Shown one piece after another: positions 32,407 to 38,485 of a stretch of DNA of 38,485 bases; the first letter of the stretch is position 1, and the number at the start of each line of letters is the position of its first letter. The notes under the pieces are model-generated. The model made no database searches. It was not told the DNA's origin and saw nothing but the letters and a program-made list of their open reading frames with translations. The DNA is from Xanthobacteraceae bacterium. Lineage in GTDB: Bacteria; Pseudomonadota; Alphaproteobacteria; Rhizobiales; Xanthobacteraceae. The stretch is from positions 1-38,485 of the forward strand of contig JAGRLZ010000210.1 of NCBI GenBank assembly GCA_020441545.1, read 5' to 3'. The translations under genes and the position numbers were made by a program.

Positions 32407-34002
32407 TCACCCTTTGGCGAAATGATCGGTATATTGCTGGCGCAGTTCGACCTTGCGCAGCTTGCCGGTGGCGGTCATCGGCATGTCCGCGAGAATCTTG
32501 ACCAGCTTCGGCACCTGGAAGCCGCCGAGCAGCATGCGGCAATGCTCGCCGATCGCCGCCTCGTCCGCGCTCGCACCGGGCTTCAGCGTGATGAAGGCCG
32601 TCACCGCCTCGCCCCATTGCGGATGCGGCAGGCCGACCACCGCAGCGTTGAGCACCGCCGGATGCGCGAGCAGCGCCTCCTCGACCTTAACCGACGAGAC
32701 GTTCTCGCCGCCGGACTTGATCATGTCCTTCTTGCGGTCGATAAACAGCACCTCACCATGCTCGTCGATCATCGCCAGATCGCCGGTGTGGTGCCAGCCG
32801 TGCTTGCGCACGTTCTCGGTGGCTTCCGGATCCTTGTAGTAGCCCAGCATCACATTGGAGCCACGGTGCACCAGTTCGCCGACCTCGCCGGGCGGCAGCA
32901 GGTTGCCGTCGTCGTCCATGATCGCGGTGTCGTTGACCACCATCGATTCGCCCCAGTAGTTGCCGAAGCGCTGCAACTGGCGGTCGGGCATCGACATCGT
33001 GGTCGACGGGTACATTTCGGTCTGGCCGCTCGCCAGCACGAAATTCGGACAGAACTCGGCGATGCAGCGTTCCATCAGGGGCCGGGACATCGGCGCCATG
33101 GCATAGGTGCAGGTCCTGAGGCTGGAGATGTCCACCTCCCTGCGGCGCGGATGATCCAGCATCGCCTGATACATCATCGGCAGGCCGATACAGTTGGTGA
33201 GCCTGTCGCGGTCCACCGCATCGAGGCAGGCCGCCGGATCGAAGCCGCGCATCAGCGCCATCTTGCCGCCGACCACCAGGAAGCTCATCAGCAGCACGTG
33301 CGCGGCGCAATGAAACAGCGGCAGGTGGCCGGTGATGCCGGACTCGCGATCGAGCTTCATCTCGATCGCGTTGCTCATCGCGGCCATGACGACCGCAAGA
33401 TGGCCGTGCATCGCGCCCTTCGAGCGCGAGGTGGTGCCGCTGGTGTAGATAATCATCGCGAGATCGCGATCGTCGATCTCGACGTCGGGCTCGGTCTCCG
33501 GCTGCCCTTCGAGCACCGCGTCGAACTCCGGCAGGCCCTGCCGGGCGGCGGTGCCGGTCAGGTCGATCGCGATCAGGTCGAGACCGCGCTGTTTCAGCGC
33601 TGCTTGCAGGTCGGGCTTGGCGTAAAGGTTGTCGTCGATCACCGCGAAGCGGACGCTGGCGTGATCGAGGATATAGCCGACATCGTCGGGGCCGAGCATG
33701 GTGTTGACCGGCACCCAGACAAGGCCGGCGCGATGGATGCCGAACAGCGCCTTGACGAACTCCACCGAATTGTTGGCGATCATCGAAATCTTGTCGCCCG
33801 GCTTCAGGCCGCGCGACAGCAGGTAGTTGGCGAAGCGGTTGGCGTCCCGCTCCAGCTCGCGATAGGTGACCTGGCGCGCGCCGTCGGTCAGCGCGATGCG
33901 CTGCGGGAAGCGCCGCGCCGATCGCCGCAGCATGTCGCCGACGGCGACACGGCCGATGTTTCCGGGGCCCGGCACGCCGCCGGTGGCTTCCAGGTCGCTC
34001 AT
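32407..34002 (-). CDS. AMP-forming acyl-CoA synthetase (ANL superfamily) 2
   Basis: A 531-residue acyl-CoA synthetase. The P-loop is IYTSGTTSRSKGAMHGH, with Ser replacing the usual Gly after GTT. ASGQTEMYPSTT follows, then HHTGDLAMIDEHGEVLFIDR and KKDMIKSGGENVSSVKVEE in the hinge and C-terminal domain, and the catalytic Lys in MTATGKLRKVELR. It would activate a carboxylic acid for the carboxylase and dehydrogenases nearby. AGGAGGAGGAAG upstream of ATG 34002 is a very strong ribosome-binding site; the frame is open to 34140 but without such a site. It lies 67 bases after the BKACE gene. Confidence 0.92.
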   Translation of the reverse strand: MSDLEATGGVPGPGNIGRVAVGDMLRRSARRFPQRIALTDGARQVTYRELERDANRFANYLLSRGLKPGDKISMIANNSVEFVKALFGIHRAGLVWVPVNTMLGPDDVGYILDHASVRFAVIDDNLYAKPDLQAALKQRGLDLIAIDLTGTAARQGLPEFDAVLEGQPETEPDVEIDDRDLAMIIYTSGTTSRSKGAMHGHLAVVMAAMSNAIEMKLDRESGITGHLPLFHCAAHVLLMSFLVVGGKMALMRGFDPAACLDAVDRDRLTNCIGLPMMYQAMLDHPRRREVDISSLRTCTYAMAPMSRPLMERCIAEFCPNFVLASGQTEMYPSTTMSMPDRQLQRFGNYWGESMVVNDTAIMDDDGNLLPPGEVGELVHRGSNVMLGYYKDPEATENVRKHGWHHTGDLAMIDEHGEVLFIDRKKDMIKSGGENVSSVKVEEALLAHPAVLNAAVVGLPHPQWGEAVTAFITLKPGASADEAAIGEHCRMLLGGFQVPKLVKILADMPMTATGKLRKVELRQQYTDHFAKG

Positions 34003-34069
34003 GGTGCTTCCTCCTCCTGTCGTCCGAAGCTGCGACTCTGCGGCCCCTTGCTTCGCTCGAACGACGTGC

Positions 34070-34936
34070 TCAGTGACGGATGCCGAAAATCTGCCGCGCC
34101 TCCGCCGGGCTTGCGATCTCGCGCCCGGCCTGGCGCGCATATTGCGCCATGGTTTCGATCAACTGTCCATTGGAGGTGACCTTGCTGCCGTCGGGGCGAT
34201 AGAACGTATCCTCGAGGCCGGTGCGCAGATGGCCGCCGAGCTCGGCGCAACGCTGGTGCAGCGGCCAGATTTCGGCGCGGCCGATGGCGGTGACCTGCCA
34301 GTTGGCCTCCGGCAGCTTGAGCTTCAGGAGAATCGGCAGCAGCTCGGGATCGGCCGGCATGCCGGAGGCGACCCCCATCACGAAGTTGTATTCGAGCGGC
34401 CCCGCATACATGCCGGCCTGCCGATACATGCCGACGCAGCGCACGATGCCGATGTCGAAGCACTCGAACTCCGGCACGGTGTCGGCGTCCTTCATGGCGT
34501 CGAGGAAGTCCTGAATCTTCTCGACGGAGTTGTCGAACATCATCGGCGGCCACGCCCAGGTGTTGTCGGCCTTGACCTTGAGATAATTCAGCGAGCCGGC
34601 ATTGCAGGCCGCCATTTCCGGCTTCGTTTCGCGCACGCAGGCCAGCGGGCCGGAATATTCCGGCCCCGAGGTTCCCGTGGTGTGGTTGATGATGACGCCC
34701 GGACAGGCTTCGCGGATCGCCTGCTGGATGTCGCGCGACACGCCGACCTCCCAGGACGGCAGATGCCCCTTGTTCGGCGCCTGCTGCCGCAGGTGGATGT
34801 GCATGACGCTGGCACCGGCGTCATACGCAGCCCTGGCTTCGCGGGCCATTTCCTCCGGTGTCACCGGCACATTGTGCTGTTTGGGATCGGTCAGCACGCC
34901 ATTCAACGCGCAGGTGATGACGACTTTGTCGCTCAT
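34070..34936 (-). CDS. BKACE family (DUF849) beta-keto acid cleavage enzyme
   Basis: A 288-residue TIM-barrel metalloenzyme of the family of 3-keto-5-aminohexanoate cleavage enzyme (Kce). It starts VVITCALNGVLTDPKQH. The zinc ligands fit His46 and His48 in VMHIHLR and Glu242 in GLEDTFY. The family condenses a beta-keto acid with acetyl-CoA to give acetoacetate and a new acyl-CoA; substrates vary widely and are set by a few pocket residues. PEFECFDIG and AIGRAEIWPLH belong to the barrel core. It lies between an AraC regulator and an acyl-CoA synthetase on the same strand. This points to use of a specific beta-keto acid, not lysine fermentation. Confidence 0.9.
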   Translation of the reverse strand: MSDKVVITCALNGVLTDPKQHNVPVTPEEMAREARAAYDAGASVMHIHLRQQAPNKGHLPSWEVGVSRDIQQAIREACPGVIINHTTGTSGPEYSGPLACVRETKPEMAACNAGSLNYLKVKADNTWAWPPMMFDNSVEKIQDFLDAMKDADTVPEFECFDIGIVRCVGMYRQAGMYAGPLEYNFVMGVASGMPADPELLPILLKLKLPEANWQVTAIGRAEIWPLHQRCAELGGHLRTGLEDTFYRPDGSKVTSNGQLIETMAQYARQAGREIASPAEARQIFGIRH

Positions 34937-35020
34937 GCCGGAAATGCCTCTCGTCAGGATGCTTTCGCGCCGGGCGGACGCCGGCGACGATGAAGGGCGT
35001 CAGGACGCTCGCCGAAGCAT

Positions 35021-35056
35021 CGTTTCCGAATTCATCGACGAATTCGTGCGGAAGCG
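35021..35056. promoter_or_regulatory. imperfect dyad upstream of the BKACE gene
   Basis: Left arm CGTTTCCGAATTC (35021-35033), 6-base spacer, right arm GAATTCGTGCGGAAGCG (35040-35056), whose reverse complement is the left arm with one change and a four-base insertion. It lies 85-120 bases upstream of the BKACE ATG, between it and the AraC gene. It could be an operator; no protein is assigned. Confidence 0.35.
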
Positions 35057-35101
35057 AATACCATGGCGAGCCAACTGCGTGGCATGATGCGTAAGGGCCG
35101 T

Positions 35102-35127
35102 TGCGCGTTCTTGCGTCAACCCGCTAT
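35102..35127 (-). other. 26-base element shared with 11524-11549
   Basis: On the minus strand ATAGCGGGTTGACGCAAGAA continuing ACGCGCA-like, 23 of 26 positions identical to 11524-11549. Here it is 166-191 bases upstream of the BKACE start, oriented toward it, and just past the AraC gene stop. Confidence 0.5.
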
Positions 35128-35143
35128 CGGCCGGGCCGGCAGC

Positions 35144-35968
35144 TCATCCGGGGCGGCCGGGGCGCAATCCGGCTTCGGCCGCAATCGAGGCATCGCCCCG
35201 GTAGATCGCCAGATCGCGCGAGCCGAGAAAGATCGCCCGCGGCTTCAACCCATAGAAGCGCCGGATCGAGTGACTGAAATGGGTCGAATCCGGATAGCCG
35301 ATATCCTGCGCGAGATGCGCGAGATTGATATCCTCATTGACGAAATGCAGAAGATGGCGCGCCCGCTTCCAGGCACGGAAAGCGCGGAAGGACACGCCGG
35401 TCTGTTCCTTGAACAGATGCAGGAAGCGCGACTGCGACAGATGCGCGGCCGCCGCGCAGTCCGCCGCCGTCACCGCGGCGCCGGTGACATTGTTCAGCTG
35501 CCCAATGGCGCGGGCGATCCGCGGATCGGTCCGGCGCGCATCGAGGTGCTCGCCGAAGAAGATGGTATCGAATTCGCTGGTGGTGAAGCCGTCCCTCCGC
35601 CCGGCGATCCGCAGCGCCTCGTAGGCGCCACGGATGCGCGCCGCCATCGCCGCACCGGCCAGTCCGCACAGCCGCTCCTCCAGCGCCGCCAGTGCCGCGA
35701 CCGGAACGGTTTCCGGCTCGATCATGACATGGATGATCGTGGGGTAGTCGCTGACCAGGCTGTGAGGCACATAGGGAGATATCACCGCCATCTCGCCGCG
35801 CGTGACGCCGTGCGCCTGCGTCAGGCTGAGGTCGCCGTGCAGCGCAACGTAGATCGAAAAGCCGCCGCAGGTCCGCTGCCGCGGCCGGCCGAGCAGCCCC
35901 GCATAAAAGACCCGCTCCGGACTGATGAGCATCAGGTGCCCCGTACCGGGGCGCACGCCATCGTCCAT
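35144..35968 (-). CDS. AraC family transcriptional regulator
   Basis: A 274-residue regulator with an N-terminal cupin-like sensor (residues 1-110, including GFSIYVALHGDLSLTQAHGV) and a C-terminal double helix-turn-helix. The first is ADCAAAAHLSQSRFLHLFKE, and the second contains LAHLAQDIGYPDSTHFSHSI then RRFYGLKPRA, typical of the family. It is encoded upstream of BKACE and synthetase 2 on the same strand and probably regulates this catabolic cluster; the effector is unknown. The start MDDGVRPGTGHLMLISPERV is open to question. Confidence 0.9.
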   Translation of the reverse strand: MDDGVRPGTGHLMLISPERVFYAGLLGRPRQRTCGGFSIYVALHGDLSLTQAHGVTRGEMAVISPYVPHSLVSDYPTIIHVMIEPETVPVAALAALEERLCGLAGAAMAARIRGAYEALRIAGRRDGFTTSEFDTIFFGEHLDARRTDPRIARAIGQLNNVTGAAVTAADCAAAAHLSQSRFLHLFKEQTGVSFRAFRAWKRARHLLHFVNEDINLAHLAQDIGYPDSTHFSHSIRRFYGLKPRAIFLGSRDLAIYRGDASIAAEAGLRPGRPG

Positions 35969-36125
35969 CTGTCAGGCCCTCCCGGCGACCGATTGCTCGT
36001 TTCCGCAACGCCGCGGGTGCAGCGCGGCCGCAAGCATACAACAATCGCCCCGGAAGTCACCGGCGCCAGGAGACTGAAAGCACGACGATTTCCAAACATG
36101 CGGCGAGGCACCACACCCCGAGCGC

Positions 36126-36775
36126 TCAGGTCCGGACCGGAACCTTCTGCTCCTCGCTGGCGCGGGTTTCGGCCGCCACCGCGAGCCGATAGCCGTCGCG
36201 CTGCTGCATCCGCTGCCAGTAGGCGCTGGCGTTCGGCCCGATGTCCTTGCCCAGCCCGATCCGCTCGGCGAGCCGCAGGGCATAGGCGATGACGACATCG
36301 GCCGCGGTAAAGCGATCGGCGCAGAGGAATTCGGACTGTCCGGTCGCCGCCTCCACCACCCGGAGCCGGCCGAGGAACCACTTGGCGTAATCGCCCGCCA
36401 CCTGCGGATTGCGACGCTCCTCCGGCTCGAGCCGGGTGTAGCGAAGCACCAGGGTCTGCGGGAAGGTCAGCGTGGCATCGCTGAAATACATCCAGTTGAG
36501 GAACGCGCCATAGGCCGGCTCATCCGGGCTTACCATCAGCGGGGTCGGCCCATGGCGGATGCCGAGGTAGTGGCAGATGCCGGACGATTCCGACATCCGC
36601 GTCTCGCCGTCGATCATGAAGGGAATCGTGCCGAGCGGGTTGATGCCGAGATACTCCTTCGCGAACATCCGCGGCGGAAACGGCAGCATCTTCAACTCGT
36701 ACGGCACATTGCCCATTTCCTCCAGCATCCAGAGCGGCCGGAACGAGCGCGCGGCGAAGCAGTGATACAGCGTAA

Positions 36776-36779
<4 letters not shown>
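36126..36779 (-). CDS. glutathione S-transferase family protein
   Basis: A 217-residue GST with an N-terminal thioredoxin-like domain (ITLYHCFAARSFRPLWMLEE, GTIPFMIDGETRMSESSGIC giving the PF-I and ESxxI glutathione-binding signatures) and an all-helical C-terminal domain (RFTAADVVIAYALRLAERIG). It may conjugate or isomerise an intermediate, or detoxify. The ATG overlaps the stop of the upstream acyl-CoA dehydrogenase by 4 bases (ATGA), so the two are translationally coupled, which is an unusual pairing. Length is normal for the family. Confidence 0.92.
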
Positions 36780-37951
<1,172 letters not shown>

Positions 37952-38020
37952 CGATACGGTCTCCAAATGGTATCGCACGTCAGTCGTGAGAACTTCGCGC
38001 GGTCGAAACGATGGCGCGGC

Positions 38021-38485
38021 TCATAGTCCCATCTGGCGGCTGGCGAGGTCTTTCATGATCTCCTCGGTGCCGCCGCCGATGGCATTGACCTTCACCTCGC
38101 GATAGATGCGCTCGACCTTGACGCCGCGCATGAAGCCCGCGCCGCCGAAGATCTGCACGGCTTCCGAGGCGCAGAACGCCAGCGTCTGCGTCGCCTGGTT
38201 CTTCAGCATGGCGATCTCGGCGACCGGGCTCTCGCCGTGGTCGAGCCGCCATGCCAGCATCTCCAGCATCGCCTGCGACGCCGCCACCCGCTGCGCCATG
38301 TCGACCAGCTTGTGGCGGATGACCTGATGCTGCGTCAGCGGCTTGCCGAAGGTGTGGCGCTGGCGGGCATAGGCGATGGCATCGTCCAGGCAGACGCGCG
38401 CCGCGGCGATGCACCCCGCCGCCATGGTCAGGCGCTCGCTGTTGAAGTTGCGCATGATGAGCTTGAAGCCGGCGCCTTCCTCGCC
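38021..38485 (-). CDS. acyl-CoA dehydrogenase (C-terminal part, 5' end cut by window edge)
   Basis: The C-terminal 154 residues of a second acyl-CoA dehydrogenase; the N-terminus is beyond the right edge. The frame is open to the last base (GEEGAGFKLIMRNFNSERL). RHTFGKPLTQHQVIRHKLVD is the FAD segment, followed by QIFGGAGFMRGVKVERIYRE and VNAIGGGTEEIMKDLASRQM. As in its neighbour, Gly replaces the YEGT glutamate, and the Glu of NFNSERL occupies the isovaleryl-CoA dehydrogenase catalytic position. It ends 69 bases before the next dehydrogenase start. Two such enzymes side by side suit a pathway with two 3-methyl-branched acyl-CoA oxidations. Confidence 0.9.
   Translation of the reverse strand, partial: GEEGAGFKLIMRNFNSERLTMAAGCIAAARVCLDDAIAYARQRHTFGKPLTQHQVIRHKLVDMAQRVAASQAMLEMLAWRLDHGESPVAEIAMLKNQATQTLAFCASEAVQIFGGAGFMRGVKVERIYREVKVNAIGGGTEEIMKDLASRQMGL

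Overview
The window is a GC-rich, densely packed chromosomal segment, most likely from an alphaproteobacterium of the Bradyrhizobium/Rhodopseudomonas type. This rests on base composition, codon use, gene content (TRAP transporter, CaiB/BaiF CoA transferase, BKACE, several acyl-CoA enzymes) and short palindromic intergenic repeats. I see no rRNA, tRNA, CRISPR, transposase or phage genes, and both edges cut through genes.

Region 1 (1-9894, all minus strand) reads right to left as cysJ, cysI, metB, a LysR regulator, a DapA-family aldolase/lyase, a stand-alone CoxL-like molybdenum hydroxylase subunit and a LemA lipoprotein cut by the left edge. cysJI reduces sulfite to sulfide and metB supplies cystathionine, so the right part is sulfur assimilation. 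The lysR-dapA-coxL part looks like a small catabolic unit of unknown substrate. Region 2 (about 9.9-12.0 kb) holds a non-coding stretch with two LysR-like dyads, a palindromic repeat and a G-rich heptamer array, then an acetylpolyamine amidohydrolase, then another repeat-rich non-coding stretch.

Region 3 (12.0-18.8 kb) is a cell-surface polysaccharide locus: a WbqC-like protein, a NeuD-like acyltransferase and a beta-propeller protein on the plus strand; a methyltransferase and a membrane GT2 glycosyltransferase on the minus strand; then ugd on the plus strand facing a UDP-glucuronate 4-epimerase on the minus strand. The last two would supply UDP-GlcA and UDP-GalA. The epimerase carries an apparent +1 frameshift in a C6 run near its C-terminus. 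Region 4 (19.2-26.2 kb) has a class III CoA transferase, a complete TRAP transporter (small permease, large permease, binding protein, strong terminator), a small membrane-anchored protein, a crotonase-fold protein lacking both classical catalytic glutamates, and a GlcG/DUF336 protein. Together they look like uptake and CoA activation of an organic acid.

Region 5 (26.2-38.5 kb, all minus strand) is an acyl-CoA catabolic cluster: two acyl-CoA dehydrogenases (one cut by the right edge), a GST, an AraC regulator, a BKACE enzyme, two AMP-forming acyl-CoA synthetases, both subunits of a biotin-dependent acyl-CoA carboxylase, and an enoyl-CoA hydratase. Carboxylase, hydratase and dehydrogenases with an isovaleryl-CoA-dehydrogenase-like catalytic glutamate resemble leucine/isovalerate (liu) or acyclic-terpene (atu) degradation, but no HMG-CoA-type lyase is visible.

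Non-coding DNA is unusually rich in structure: three copies of a roughly 90-105 bp palindromic element, two copies of a second palindromic element, a 26-bp element upstream of two unrelated genes, and several small tandem duplications, one of which duplicates a ribosome-binding site plus start codon.
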